From contig NZ_VKAA01000007.1 of NCBI RefSeq assembly GCF_007096635.1, positions 186,001 through 250,000 of the forward strand: a stretch of 64,000 nt of DNA, given 5' to 3'. This DNA comes from Mycolicibacterium sp. 018/SC-01/001. GTDB lineage: Bacteria > Actinomycetota > Actinomycetes > Mycobacteriales > Mycobacteriaceae. The notes below the pieces were generated by a model that saw only the letters and a program-made list of their open reading frames with translations, was not told the origin of the DNA and did no database searches. A program made the position numbers and the translations under genes. Shown in pieces: positions 8,309-17,289 of this stretch (its first letter is position 1; every line of letters starts with the position of its first letter).

Positions 8309-8341
8309 AAACGCGTCCGAGTCGACGGCTCGGACGCGTTT
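8309..8341 (+). terminator. Hairpin between livK and livH
   Basis: A perfect 13-base stem (8309-8321 with 8329-8341) around a seven-base loop, ending in TTT. It lies inside the operon, so it probably stops part of the transcripts or protects the 3' end of the livK message, giving more binding protein than permease. Confidence 0.8.
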
Positions 8342-8369
8342 TGCACTCCCGGAGGAGTTCGCCACGCCG

Positions 8370-9380
8370 ATGTTCTTGGCCGCCAACATCAACTTCAATG
8401 TCGGGGCATTGTTCGACAGCTTCTGGCAGCTGACGGTCGACGGATTGTCCTGGGGTGCCATCTACGCCCTGGTGGCGGTCGGTTACACCCTGGTGTTCGG
8501 GGTGCTGCGGTTGATCAACTTCGCCCACTCCGAGATCTTCATGCTCGGCATGTTCGGCGCGTACTTCGCACTCGATATGATCCTGGGCTTCAACCCCAGC
8601 GGTAACGCCTACAACAAGGGCGTGGTGCTGACGATCGTCTACCTCGGCGTCGCGATGCTGTTCGCTATGCTCGTGTCCGGCAGCGCGGCCGTCGGTCTGG
8701 AGTTCATCGCCTACCGGCCGTTGCGTAAGCGCAACGCGCGCTCGCTCACGTTCCTCATCACCGCGATCGGCATGTCGTTCGTGCTGCAGCAGTTCGTGCT
8801 GTTCATCCTGCCGAAGCTGATTCCCGGTTACGGCGGCCCGAATGCTCAGCAGCCCATCATCCTGGTGCAGCCGAAGACTCAGTTCACGTTCTTCGGGGTG
8901 GCGATATCCAACGTGACCATCGTGATCATCGTCGCGGCACTGGTGCTCGCGGTGCTGACCGACATCGCGATCAACCGCACCAAGTTCGGCCGCGGAATCC
9001 GTGCCGTCGCCCAGGATCCGACCACCGCCACCCTGATGGGGGTCTCCCGGGAACGCATCATCATGACGACGTTCCTGATCGGCGGTCTGCTGGCCGGCGC
9101 AGCGGCACTGCTGTACACACTCAAGGTTCCGCAGGGAATCATCTACTCGGGCGGATTCCTGCTCGGCATCAAGGCGTTCTCGGCCGCGGTGCTCGGCGGA
9201 ATCGGCAACCTGCGGGGCGCCCTGCTCGGCGGTCTGATCCTGGGCATCATGGAGAACTACGGCCAAGCGGTGTTCGGAACGCAGTGGCGCGACGTCGTCG
9301 CCTTCGTGTTGTTGGTCCTGGTGCTGCTGGTACGTCCGACGGGCATACTCGGCGAGAGCCTCGGAAAGGCACGAGCATGA
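8370..9380 (+). CDS. livH: Branched-chain amino acid ABC transporter permease (LivH type)
   Basis: 336 residues with about eight membrane segments. The N-terminal GLSWGAIYALVAVGYTLVFGVLRLINFAH region is diagnostic of LivH permeases, as is the GAAALLYTLKVPQG and GGIGNLRGALLGG pair in the C-terminal half. It would form half of the membrane channel with LivM. The ATG at 8370 has GGAGGA upstream. Its stop overlaps the livM start (ATGA). Confidence 0.93.
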   Translation: MFLAANINFNVGALFDSFWQLTVDGLSWGAIYALVAVGYTLVFGVLRLINFAHSEIFMLGMFGAYFALDMILGFNPSGNAYNKGVVLTIVYLGVAMLFAMLVSGSAAVGLEFIAYRPLRKRNARSLTFLITAIGMSFVLQQFVLFILPKLIPGYGGPNAQQPIILVQPKTQFTFFGVAISNVTIVIIVAALVLAVLTDIAINRTKFGRGIRAVAQDPTTATLMGVSRERIIMTTFLIGGLLAGAAALLYTLKVPQGIIYSGGFLLGIKAFSAAVLGGIGNLRGALLGGLILGIMENYGQAVFGTQWRDVVAFVLLVLVLLVRPTGILGESLGKARA

Positions 9381-10531
9381 GCTTGCTCTCTAGGGTGACG
9401 GACTGGTGGGACGGGCTGTCGCGCCCGCAGAAGTGGGTGTTCGGCGTCATCCTGTTCCTCTTCGTGGGGCTCTCGCCGTTGTTCACACCGCCGTTCATCG
9501 ACACCCCCGGCATCAGCTTCGGCGGCACGATGGCGCAGTTCGCGATGGTGGCGATCATCGCGATCGGCCTGAATGTCGTTGTGGGCCAGGCGGGTCTGCT
9601 CGACCTCGGGTACGTGGGGTTCTATGCCGTCGGCGCCTACACCGTGGCGCTGCTCACCAGCCCCGAGAGTCCGTGGAACAGAATGAGTCCGACGGGCTTC
9701 TTCAGCGAGCCGTGGGCCTGGCTGTCATGCGTGCCGTTGGCGATGGCCGTGACCGCGCTGACCGGGCTGATCCTCGGGTTCCCCACGCTGCGGCTGCGCG
9801 GCGACTATCTCGCGATCGTCACGCTCGGCTTCGGCGAGATCATCCGCCTGATGGCCGACAACTTGGCCGACATCACCAACGGGCCGCGCGGTCTCAACGA
9901 GGTGGCCTTCCCCCACATTCTGGAGAGCGAGAAGAATCCGCGCGGCGTGTTCTCCGTGTCGAACTCGGGCGGCGATGCCAACTACGGCACCTGGTGGTTC
10001 TGGGTCGGGTTGCTGCTGATCGTCGTGATCCTGCTGCTCGTAGGCAATCTCGAACGCAGCCGGGTCGGCCGGGCATGGATCGCCGTGCGCGAAGACGAGG
10101 ACGCCGCAGAAGTCATGGGCGTCAACACCTTCAAGTTCAAGCTGTGGGCATTCACGATCGGCGCGGCGATCGGCGGGCTGTCCGGCGCGCTCTACGCCGG
10201 CCAGGTGCAGTACGTCGCACCGCCGACGTTCAACATCATCAACTCGATGCTGTTCCTGTGCGCCGTCGTCCTCGGCGGCCAAGGCAACAAACTCGGCGTC
10301 ATCCTCGGCGCGTTCATCATCGTCTACCTGCCCAATCGCCTTCTGGGCGTGAACTTCCTAGGCATCGACATCGGTAACCTGAAGTACCTGTTCTTCGGGC
10401 TGGCGCTGGTGGTCCTGATGATCTTCCGGCCGCAGGGCCTTTTCCCGGCCCGCCAGCAGCTGCTCACCTACGGCAAGGCGGCCCGTAATCTGCTCAGGTC
10501 CGGCCCGGCGGGGAAGGAGTCGGCGCCATGA
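9377..10531 (+). CDS. livM: Branched-chain amino acid ABC transporter permease (LivM type)
   Basis: 384 residues, many membrane helices. Family signatures are [25 protein letters not shown] near the N-terminus and the EAA-like loop [20 protein letters not shown]. It pairs with LivH. The ATG at 9377 overlaps the livH stop by four bases, showing translational coupling; a longer frame opens upstream at 9284 but lies inside livH. Confidence 0.93.
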   Translation: MSLLSRVTDWWDGLSRPQKWVFGVILFLFVGLSPLFTPPFIDTPGISFGGTMAQFAMVAIIAIGLNVVVGQAGLLDLGYVGFYAVGAYTVALLTSPESPWNRMSPTGFFSEPWAWLSCVPLAMAVTALTGLILGFPTLRLRGDYLAIVTLGFGEIIRLMADNLADITNGPRGLNEVAFPHILESEKNPRGVFSVSNSGGDANYGTWWFWVGLLLIVVILLLVGNLERSRVGRAWIAVREDEDAAEVMGVNTFKFKLWAFTIGAAIGGLSGALYAGQVQYVAPPTFNIINSMLFLCAVVLGGQGNKLGVILGAFIIVYLPNRLLGVNFLGIDIGNLKYLFFGLALVVLMIFRPQGLFPARQQLLTYGKAARNLLRSGPAGKESAP

Positions 10532-11355
10532 GCATCGAGGACCTGGCCGGCGTGCATCGCGAGATCGCCGCCGACGAAGGCGAAGTCCTGCTGGCCACCA
10601 AGGACCTCACCGTACAGTTCGGCGGCCTGACCGCGTTGGACTCGGTGACGTTCGACATCAAGCGCGGTGAGATCCTCGGCCTGATCGGTCCCAACGGCGC
10701 GGGAAAAACCACCTGCTTCAACGCGATCACCGGTGTCTACCGGCCGAGCTCGGGCTCGGTGACGTTCGACGGCGAAACGCTCGGACGGATCAAGCGGCAT
10801 CAGATCACCCGCCGGGGGATCGCCCGGACGTTCCAGAACATCCGGCTCTTCGGCGAGATGACGGCGTTGGAGAACGTCATGGTCGGCACGGACGCACGGC
10901 ACCGCACGTCGGTGCCCGGCGCGCTGTTCCGGTCGCCGCGGCATCGCCGCGAGGAGCGCTCGGCCATCGAACGGTCGGCCGCACTGCTGCATTTCGTGGG
11001 CATCGCGCACCGTGGCGAGGAGAAGGCCAAGAACCTCTCCTACGGCGATCAGCGCCGGCTGGAGATCGCCCGCGCGCTGGCCACCGAACCGAAGCTGCTG
11101 TGCCTCGACGAGCCGGCTGCCGGGTTCAACCCCAGCGAGAAGTCCGCACTGATCGACCTGATCCGCAAGATCCGCGACGACGGGTACACCGTGCTGTTGA
11201 TCGAGCACGACATGCGGCTGGTGATGGGGGTGACCGACCGCATCGTGGTGCTGGAGTTCGGCCGCAAGATCGCCGACGGCCTGCCCGCCGAGATCCGCGA
11301 GGACCCCAAGGTCATCGCCGCCTACCTGGGAGTGCCCGATGACGACATCAGCTGA
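10528..11355 (+). CDS. livG: Branched-chain amino acid ABC transporter ATPase (LivG type)
   Basis: 275 residues. Walker [10 protein letters not shown], the Q-loop region, the signature [15 protein letters not shown] and Walker [11 protein letters not shown] are all present, followed by the LivG-type [15 protein letters not shown] stretch. It powers the LivHM channel as a heterodimer with LivF. The start overlaps the livM stop by four bases and its end overlaps livF by 17 bases. Confidence 0.93.
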   Translation: MSIEDLAGVHREIAADEGEVLLATKDLTVQFGGLTALDSVTFDIKRGEILGLIGPNGAGKTTCFNAITGVYRPSSGSVTFDGETLGRIKRHQITRRGIARTFQNIRLFGEMTALENVMVGTDARHRTSVPGALFRSPRHRREERSAIERSAALLHFVGIAHRGEEKAKNLSYGDQRRLEIARALATEPKLLCLDEPAAGFNPSEKSALIDLIRKIRDDGYTVLLIEHDMRLVMGVTDRIVVLEFGRKIADGLPAEIREDPKVIAAYLGVPDDDIS

Positions 11356-12082
11356 GTCCCGCCCGGTCCTGCTGGAGGCGCGCGACGTCGTGGTGCACTA
11401 CGGCCGCATCAAGGCGCTGCACTCGGTGTCGCTGACCGTGCACGAGGGTGAGCTCATCACCTTGCTCGGCTCCAACGGCGCCGGCAAGACCACGATGATG
11501 CGGGCGATCTCCGGTCTGCTGCCGCTGACGTCGGGCTCGGTGTGGTTCGACGGCTCGGACATCAGCCGGGTGAAGGCGCATCGCCGTGTCGCCGACGGAC
11601 TGATCCAGGCGCCCGAGGGGCGCGGCGTGTTCCCCGGTATGACGATCCTCGAGAACCTCGAAATGGGTTGCTATGGGCGCAAGTTCGCGTCCAAGGCCGA
11701 GCACGACGAGAAGCTGGACTGGATCCTCGAGACGTTCCCTCGGCTCGCGGAGCGCAAGAGTCAGGTGGGCGGCACGCTCTCCGGTGGTGAGCAGCAGATG
11801 CTGGCGATCGGGCGAGCGTTGATGGCCCGGCCCAAGGTGCTGCTGCTCGACGAGCCGTCAATGGGGTTGGCGCCGATGGTCATCTCCCAGATCTTCAAGA
11901 TCATCGCCGAGATCAACTCGACGGGGACCACGGTGCTGCTGGTCGAGCAGAACGCGCAGCAGGCGCTCAGCCGCTCGGACCGGGCCTACATCCTGGAGAC
12001 CGGTGAGGTCACCCGCTCCGGCAACGCTCGAGAGTTGTTGGCCGACGACAGCATTCGCGCGGCGTACCTCGGCGTCGCCTGA
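11339..12082 (+). CDS. livF: Branched-chain amino acid ABC transporter ATPase (LivF type)
   Basis: 247 residues. Walker A GSNGAGKTT, signature LSGGEQQMLAIGRAL and Walker B VLLLDEPSMGLAP identify the LivF subfamily. It is the last gene of the operon and starts within livG. The following 180 bases to the convergent thiolase gene are non-coding and hold two hairpin elements. Confidence 0.93.
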   Translation: MTTSAESRPVLLEARDVVVHYGRIKALHSVSLTVHEGELITLLGSNGAGKTTMMRAISGLLPLTSGSVWFDGSDISRVKAHRRVADGLIQAPEGRGVFPGMTILENLEMGCYGRKFASKAEHDEKLDWILETFPRLAERKSQVGGTLSGGEQQMLAIGRALMARPKVLLLDEPSMGLAPMVISQIFKIIAEINSTGTTVLLVEQNAQQALSRSDRAYILETGEVTRSGNARELLADDSIRAAYLGVA

Positions 12083-12117
12083 TTCTTGGGTCACCCTGTC
12101 CCGCGAGCTGGGGGCAC

Positions 12118-12135
12118 CTCCCGCTTGCGGGGGAG
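12118..12135. terminator. Short GC hairpin after livF
   Basis: CTCCCGC and GCGGGGGAG pair with a small bulge across two bases. It directly follows livF and may end its transcript. I recall similar short elements recurring between mycobacterial genes, but cannot test that here. Confidence 0.4.
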
Positions 12136-12244
12136 CGTGTCTGCACAGCGACGCGCCGCCTCCGCTGGCATTTCACGCGCGCTCGCCGCGGCGCGAGCGC
12201 GCGCGCAGTGCCAGCGTGGCACGGCGTGTCGCGTGCAGACACGC
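12135..12244. repeat. 110-base imperfect palindrome (cruciform or REP-like element)
   Basis: The outer arms are a perfect 12-base inverted repeat (12135-12146 with 12233-12244). A second paired block is CGCTGGCA (12163-12170) with TGCCAGCG (12209-12216), and the centre pairs 12176-12185 with 12194-12203 around an eight-base loop. Almost the whole length can fold on itself. It lies between the convergent livF and thiolase genes and encodes nothing. It may be a bidirectional terminator or a dispersed palindromic repeat. Confidence 0.7.
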
Positions 12245-12264
12245 GCGCTCGCCGAACGGGGCGA

Positions 12265-13464
12265 CTATCGGGCGACGACGACGGACGAGCCGTGGCCGAA
12301 CAGGCCCTGGTTGGCGGTGATGCCCACGGTCGCACCCTCGACCTGACGGCCGGTGGCCTGCCCCTTGAGCTGCCAGGTCAGCTCGCAGACCTGCGCGATG
12401 GCCTGAGCCGGAATCGCCTCGCCGAACGACGCGAGGCCACCCGACGCGTTCACCGGGATGCGTCCGCCGATGGTGGTGGCGCCGCTGCGCAACAGCTGCT
12501 CGGCCTCACCCTTCTTGCACAACCCCAGGTGCTCGTACCAGTCGAGTTCCAACGCCGTGGACAGGTCGTAGACCTCCGCCAGGCTGAGGTCCTCGGGCCC
12601 GATCCCCGCCTCGGCGTACGCCGCGTCGAGAATCTGGTCCTTGAACACCCGCTTCGGCCCGGGCACCACAGCGGTGGAATCCGTTGCGATATCGGGCAAC
12701 TCGGGCAGGTGCTGCGGGTACTGCGGGGACTGCAGGCTCACCGCGCGCACCGACGGAACCCCGGCCACCGAGCCGAGATGCTTCTCGGTGAACGCCTTGC
12801 TCGCCACGATGATCGCCGCCGCGCCGTCGGAGGTGGCGCAGATGTCGAGCAGCCGCAGCGGGTCGGACACCACCGGGCTGGCGAGCACGTCCTCGACGGT
12901 CGCTTCCTTGCGGTAGCGCGCGTTCGGGTTGTTCAGGCCGTGGCGGGCGTTCTTGACCTTCACCTGAGCGAAGTCCTCGAGCGTGGCCCCGTAGAGGTCC
13001 ATGCGGCGCCGCGCGAGCAGCGCGAAGTAGACGGTGTTCGTGGCACCGATCAGATGGAAGCGCTGCCAGTCCGGATCGTTCCTCCGCTCACCGCCGACCG
13101 GGGCGAAGAATCCTTTCGGTGTGGTGTCGGCACCGACGACGAGCGCGACATCGCACAGACCAGCCAGGATCTGCGAGCGGGCACTCTGCAGGGCTTGGGA
13201 TCCACTGGCGCACGCGGCGTAGCTGGAGGTGACGGGAATGCCGTTCCAGCCCAGCTTCTGGGCGAATGTCGCGCCGGCGACGAAGCCGGGATAACCGTTG
13301 CGGATGGTGTCGGCGCCGGCGACGAGCTGGATCTGGCGCCAATCCAGCCCCGCTTCGGCCAACGCCGCGCGCGCGGCGACGACCCCGTACTCGGTGAAAT
13401 CGCGCCCCCACTTACCCCAGGGGTGCATACCTGCGCCGAGGATGTAGACCGGTTCCGGGGCCAT
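12265..13464 (-). CDS. Thiolase-family protein of the lipid-transfer (SCP-x) type
   Basis: 399 residues, the Rv1627c position in the conserved block. A thiolase fold with the nucleophile cysteine in YAACASGSQAL and the C-terminal GLFGHGSS motif. The internal GGLASFGEAIPAQ stretch lacks the His-Pro pair of classical thiolases, as is usual for this lipid-transfer subgroup linked to sterol and fatty acyl-CoA breakdown. The frame runs open far upstream (to 14886), but the ATG at 13464 overlaps the stop of the DUF35 gene (ATGA), fixing the start. The two genes are usual partners. Confidence 0.9.
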   Translation of the reverse strand: MAPEPVYILGAGMHPWGKWGRDFTEYGVVAARAALAEAGLDWRQIQLVAGADTIRNGYPGFVAGATFAQKLGWNGIPVTSSYAACASGSQALQSARSQILAGLCDVALVVGADTTPKGFFAPVGGERRNDPDWQRFHLIGATNTVYFALLARRRMDLYGATLEDFAQVKVKNARHGLNNPNARYRKEATVEDVLASPVVSDPLRLLDICATSDGAAAIIVASKAFTEKHLGSVAGVPSVRAVSLQSPQYPQHLPELPDIATDSTAVVPGPKRVFKDQILDAAYAEAGIGPEDLSLAEVYDLSTALELDWYEHLGLCKKGEAEQLLRSGATTIGGRIPVNASGGLASFGEAIPAQAIAQVCELTWQLKGQATGRQVEGATVGITANQGLFGHGSSVVVAR

Positions 13465-13898
13465 CAGGCAATCCTCCAGGCGTGCACGATGCGTTCGGTG
13501 CCGTCGTCGTCGACATAGAGCGGCATCGTCGTCAGCTCCATCTCCATGCCGACCTTCAGGTCGGCGGCCAGCGTGCCCTCGACGACCTTGCCCAGCACGA
13601 TCAGGCCTTCGTCGGCCAGTTCCACCGCGGCGACGGCGAACGGCTCGAAGGGGTCCGGCGACGGGTAGGGCGGTGGCGGCGCATAGCGGTTCTCGGTGTA
13701 ACTCCACAGCGTGCCGCGGCGCGACAGGGGCACCTGCGCCAGGTCGTCGCCGGTGCAGCCGGGGTTGGGGCAGTTGTTCTCGCGCGGGGGGAAGACGTAC
13801 GTCCCGCACTGATGACATTTTGCGCCGATCAGATAGGCCTCGCCAGAACCGTCGGTGGCGAACCAGCCCTCGACGGCGGGTTGCGTAGAAGCGGACAC
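13464..13898 (-). CDS. Zn-ribbon/OB-fold (DUF35) acyl-CoA binding partner protein
   Basis: 144 residues. The N-terminal zinc ribbon has CHQC and CPNPGC cysteine pairs; an OB-fold follows with the GTLWSYTENRYAPPPPYPSPDPFEPFAVAAVEL signature in its first strands. DUF35 proteins pair with SCP-x type thiolases and bind acyl-CoA. The GTG at 13898 has a TAGGCT -10 box (13905-13910) six bases upstream, so the two-gene message is probably leaderless. Confidence 0.9.
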   Translation of the reverse strand: MSASTQPAVEGWFATDGSGEAYLIGAKCHQCGTYVFPPRENNCPNPGCTGDDLAQVPLSRRGTLWSYTENRYAPPPPYPSPDPFEPFAVAAVELADEGLIVLGKVVEGTLAADLKVGMEMELTTMPLYVDDDGTERIVHAWRIA

Positions 13899-13964
13899 GC
13901 GAGAAGCCTACCCAGTCCGGCCAGAAAACTGAAACGTGTTCCAGTTCACCGGGGTCTCGGCTGC

Positions 13965-14636
13965 TCAGGGGCTGGTCTCGAGCAGGATCGTACGGAGCTC
14001 GTCCGGCTTGTCCCGCATGAGGTTGTGCTTGCCGCCGAGTTCGTGCACCACCCACTCCGGATCGGTGCGAACCCGGTCGTAGGACAGCTTCATGGGCGAC
14101 TCGCCCGGCCAGTCGAGCGCGTAGACGAAAATACGCTGACGGAAGCGTCCGAGGTCGCCGCGAAGGCGCAGCGGCTGCAACACCGTCGCCAACGGGTGCG
14201 ACGTCGCCCGCTGATCGAAGAACGGCAACGGCGGCACCCCGAAACCGGTCTCGTCGACGCCGACATACCAGCACCGCTCCTCGTCGTTGACGAGATCCCA
14301 ACAGGATTCGCCGTCGCGGGGGACGACGGCGTCGACGAACACCAGCGAGTCCACCCGGTCGGGGATGCGATCCGCGACCCCGGTGATCACCATGCCGCCG
14401 TAGCTGTGTCCGACCAGAATCAGATGATCGTCGGCCGCGTGAGCGTCGATCTCGGCCACGACATCGGTGATGTGGGTGTCGAGATTCACCCCGCCGCGCA
14501 GCACATGGGCGCGTTCGGCGACCCCGCTGAGCGTGACGGCGACGACGTGATGACCCGCCGATCGCACGTCTGCGGCCAACCGGTCGAAACACCATGCGCC
14601 GTGGCACATTCCGGGTACGAGGACGTACGTGGTCAT
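13965..14636 (-). CDS. Small alpha/beta-fold esterase
   Basis: 223 residues with the sequence style of the plant SABP2/hydroxynitrile-lyase-like esterases: an N-terminal VLVPGMCHGAWCF oxyanion segment, nucleophile S78 in VGHSYGG and the late histidine in GGKHNLM. Its start overlaps the stop of the flavin monooxygenase gene by four bases, so both are one transcript and probably act on the same small molecule, for example monooxygenation followed by ester or ring-product hydrolysis. Substrate unknown. Confidence 0.85.
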   Translation of the reverse strand: MTTYVLVPGMCHGAWCFDRLAADVRSAGHHVVAVTLSGVAERAHVLRGGVNLDTHITDVVAEIDAHAADDHLILVGHSYGGMVITGVADRIPDRVDSLVFVDAVVPRDGESCWDLVNDEERCWYVGVDETGFGVPPLPFFDQRATSHPLATVLQPLRLRGDLGRFRQRIFVYALDWPGESPMKLSYDRVRTDPEWVVHELGGKHNLMRDKPDELRTILLETSP

Positions 14637-15769
14637 GACAAACTCCTTTCTGTGACGGTGCGGTACGTCGCGGTGGCGCGGGCGATGTCACCCGGCTCTG
14701 TGCTGGCCCGTCGGTGCATCTCCCGGTTGGCGGCGACGATCGCGGCGGTCGCCTCTCGCCGCCGAGTCTCGTAGCGGCGCAGTCCGCGGTGCGGGTCGGC
14801 GGCCAGCTCGTCGGCGAGCACCCGGGCGTCGACGATGGCCTGCGACGCACCGTTGGCGCCGACGGGATACATCGGATGGGCGGCATCGCCGAGCAGCGTC
14901 ACGGACTCATCTCCCCAGTGCGGCAGGATGTTCCGGTCGACCATCGGGTATTCCAAGACTTCGTCGCTGCAGTAGGGCAGGACCTTTGCGTCGAGCCATC
15001 CCAGCGTCCAGTCACGGACGTGTGAGGCCACCACCTCGGGTTCGGCGGGGTGGTTCCACCGCGCGTGACCGGGAAGGGATCCCGGTGTTCCGCGGTCGAC
15101 CAGCAGCACCCAGTTCACGAGTCCGCCGCCGATCGGGTACAGGACGAGCTGGCGGCCGTCGCCCTGCACGATGGCCATGGTCGTGCCGTCGAGCACGGGC
15201 GGTATCCGGGCGGCGCCGCGGTACATCGTGGTGCCGGACCACAGGAGCGGGTCCGGTCCGGGGTGCAGGCGTGAGCGCATGACGGAGTTGATGCCGTCCG
15301 CGCCCACCAGGACGGAGGCCGTGAGATCCCCGCGGGCTGTGTGGGCGACGACGCCGCGACCGTTGCTCGTGAAACCGGTCAGCGCGGAGTCGGTGCGAAC
15401 GGTGTCGACGCCGAGTCGATCGCGTACGGCGGTCAGCAGCAGGTCCTGCAGCCGGCCCCGGTGCACCGAGAGTTGGGGGTGGCTATGGCCGCCGGACACG
15501 CCGCGTGGTTCGGAGAAGAGGTGCCGTCCGGCGCTGTCGAAGTACGCGATAGCCTGCGGCGCAATCGATATCGACCGCAGTGCTGATCCCAGGCCCAGCG
15601 CGTCGAGCTCGCGGACGGCGTGGGGGAGAAGGTTGATTCCGACGCCGAGAGGCTGCAAACGCTGCGCGCGCTCGACGACGGTGACGGGAAGTCCGCGCCG
15701 ATGGAGGGTCAGCGCCGCGGTGAGGCCGCCGATTCCGGCGCCGGCGATCACGACCGATGTGGTGTCCAT
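14633..15769 (-). CDS. FAD-dependent monooxygenase (aromatic hydroxylase fold)
   Basis: 378 residues. Dinucleotide-binding GAGIGGL at the N-terminus, the second FAD motif GDAAHPMYPVGANGASQAI and the intervening DG-type motif (LVGADGINSVMR) place it among PHBH-fold, NAD(P)H-dependent hydroxylases such as salicylate hydroxylase. The ATG at 15769 has a GGTGGAG site; an earlier frame opening at 15805 lies in the regulator's promoter. It is divergent from a LysR gene, which most likely controls it. Confidence 0.88.
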   Translation of the reverse strand: MDTTSVVIAGAGIGGLTAALTLHRRGLPVTVVERAQRLQPLGVGINLLPHAVRELDALGLGSALRSISIAPQAIAYFDSAGRHLFSEPRGVSGGHSHPQLSVHRGRLQDLLLTAVRDRLGVDTVRTDSALTGFTSNGRGVVAHTARGDLTASVLVGADGINSVMRSRLHPGPDPLLWSGTTMYRGAARIPPVLDGTTMAIVQGDGRQLVLYPIGGGLVNWVLLVDRGTPGSLPGHARWNHPAEPEVVASHVRDWTLGWLDAKVLPYCSDEVLEYPMVDRNILPHWGDESVTLLGDAAHPMYPVGANGASQAIVDARVLADELAADPHRGLRRYETRRREATAAIVAANREMHRRASTEPGDIARATATYRTVTERSLS

Positions 15770-15793
15770 GACTCCACCGTGCGACCGTTTCAG

Positions 15794-15841
15794 GTATACG
15801 TCCAATACATTCTCGTGCTCGTTCCTATAATCATCGGTTAT
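15794..15841. promoter_or_regulatory. Two LysR-type T-N11-A boxes
   Basis: GTAT-N7-ATAC (15794-15808) and ATAA-N7-TTAT (15827-15841) are both 15-base inverted repeats with the T-N11-A pattern bound by LysR regulators. Their centres are 33 bases apart, about three helix turns. The second covers the start codon of the regulator itself, which fits negative autoregulation. Confidence 0.6.
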
Positions 15842-16727
15842 GGAGCTGCGTCAGCTCGAGTATCTGGTCGCCGTCGTGGAAGAGGGCGGTTTCACCAAGG
15901 CCGCCCAGCGTGAGCGGGTGGCCCAACCGGCGGTGAGTGCCCAGATCCGCCGCTTGGAACGGACGGTCGGCCAGCAGCTCTTCGTGCGGTCCAGCCGTGA
16001 GGTGCGCCTCACGGAAGCCGGTGCCGCACTCCTGCCGCATGCCAGGGCGGCCCTGGCCGCGGTGCGCGCAGCCCAGCACGCGGTCGACGAGATCGCGCAG
16101 ATCGTGCGCGGCTCCGTGGCGATCGGCACGGTGACGCTGCACCCGGTGGACATCGCGGCGCTGATGACCGCCTTCCACCGCGACCACCCCCAGGTGGAGC
16201 TCACGCTGGTCGCCGAGAACTCGGATGTGTTGCTCGACAAGCTCGCTGACGGTCGCCTCGATCTCGCGATCGTGTCGATCTCGGTCGACGACACCCCAGA
16301 GGGCCTCGACTGCGCCCTCATCACCGACGAGATCATCGCGCCTGCGGTCGGTCTCGAGCATCCGCTGCGTCGCCGCAAGACCCTGACGTTGCCGGAACTG
16401 TGCGCCCATCCGCTGATCTCGCTCCCGGTCGGCACCGGTCTGCGATCACGTCTCGACGAGGCCTGCGCCGCGCAGAATCTCCGACCGCGCGTCGGCTTCG
16501 AGGCGATGAACCCGATGGAACTTGCCGATCTGGCACGCCGCGGACTCGGTGTGGCGATCCTGCCGCAGTCGATGGCGCTCGAGGACCCCGGTCTGCACGC
16601 CCTCCGGCTGACGCCGACCCTGCGCGGCCGGTTGGTGTGGGCGTGGCGTACAGGCGCCGCCGGTCCGGCCGCCCGCGCATTCTGCGCGTTGGCACTCCGC
16701 GAACTCAGGTCTGCAACCCACGCATGA
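15840..16727 (+). CDS. LysR-family transcriptional regulator
   Basis: 295 residues. A winged helix-turn-helix at residues 1-60 (MELRQLEYLVAVVEEGGFTKAAQ, then QPAVSAQIRRLER) and a C-terminal effector-binding domain of the periplasmic-binding-protein fold. Divergent from the monooxygenase-esterase operon across 70 bases holding two LysR boxes, so the likely role is inducer-dependent control of that operon. The effector is unknown. Its 3' end overlaps the convergent TetR gene by 23 bases. Confidence 0.92.
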   Translation: MELRQLEYLVAVVEEGGFTKAAQRERVAQPAVSAQIRRLERTVGQQLFVRSSREVRLTEAGAALLPHARAALAAVRAAQHAVDEIAQIVRGSVAIGTVTLHPVDIAALMTAFHRDHPQVELTLVAENSDVLLDKLADGRLDLAIVSISVDDTPEGLDCALITDEIIAPAVGLEHPLRRRKTLTLPELCAHPLISLPVGTGLRSRLDEACAAQNLRPRVGFEAMNPMELADLARRGLGVAILPQSMALEDPGLHALRLTPTLRGRLVWAWRTGAAGPAARAFCALALRELRSATHA

Positions 16728-17289
16728 CGATGTCGATGGTGCGCTCGAAAATGTCTGCTGTGTCCGGTGTTTGGCCGAGACCGGCAGTTTCCAGCGTCAC
16801 CGCGCCGTGCTGCGCGTTCCAGAAGGCTTGCGCCGCCTCCACGGGATCGAGCCCCCGCCGCAACGGTAGGTGGGCGACCAGGCCGACGAGGATGCCGAAG
16901 ACCTCGCGACCCCGAGCTGTCACCGGTGAGGCGGGGTCGGCGGCCGGTGAGCCCGCGGCGAAGATCAGCGCGTAGCGCGCTGGGTGGGCGAGCGCGAACC
17001 GGCGGTAGCCCTGGGCGGAGCGGCGCAGACGGTCGGCCGGTGTGCCGCCGAACGGGTCGACCTCGATGGCGGCGGCGAGGCCGTCGAACGCCCGCAGCGC
17101 GAGCGCTGTGAGCAGTCCGTCTTTGTTGGTAAAGCGGTTGTACACGCCCATCGGGGCCACGCCGGCTTCCTGGGCGACCGATCGCACCGTCACCGCGGCA
17201 ACGCCGTCGCGGTCCAGGACGGTCTCGGCCGCGCGCAGCAGCGCGGCCGAGACCTGGTCACTGGCGGTGCGCCGTCGGGGCATCGTCAC
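16705..17289 (-). CDS. TetR-family transcriptional regulator
   Basis: 194 residues. An N-terminal TetR helix-turn-helix (AAETVLDRDGVAAVTVRSVAQEAGVAPMGVYNRF) and a helical ligand-binding domain of the WHG type near FALAHPARYALIF. The GTG at 17289 overlaps the stop of the upstream hydrolase gene (GTGA), so the two are co-translated; an ATG at 17283 is the alternative. It probably represses its own two-gene operon through the palindrome at 18113-18135. Confidence 0.9.
   Translation of the reverse strand: MTMPRRRTASDQVSAALLRAAETVLDRDGVAAVTVRSVAQEAGVAPMGVYNRFTNKDGLLTALALRAFDGLAAAIEVDPFGGTPADRLRRSAQGYRRFALAHPARYALIFAAGSPAADPASPVTARGREVFGILVGLVAHLPLRRGLDPVEAAQAFWNAQHGAVTLETAGLGQTPDTADIFERTIDIVMRGLQT

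Noticed and set aside
7002..9266. 754-codon minus-strand open frame opposite the liv genes
   Set aside because: A shadow caused by GC-rich codon use; its translation is low-complexity His/Arg/Asp-rich with no family resemblance, and the opposite strand encodes clear transporter proteins.
13465..14886. Long frame upstream of the thiolase, making an apparent 873-residue fusion
   Set aside because: The upstream part runs through the DUF35 and esterase genes in another frame and has no homology; the ATG at 13464 overlapping the DUF35 stop is the natural start.
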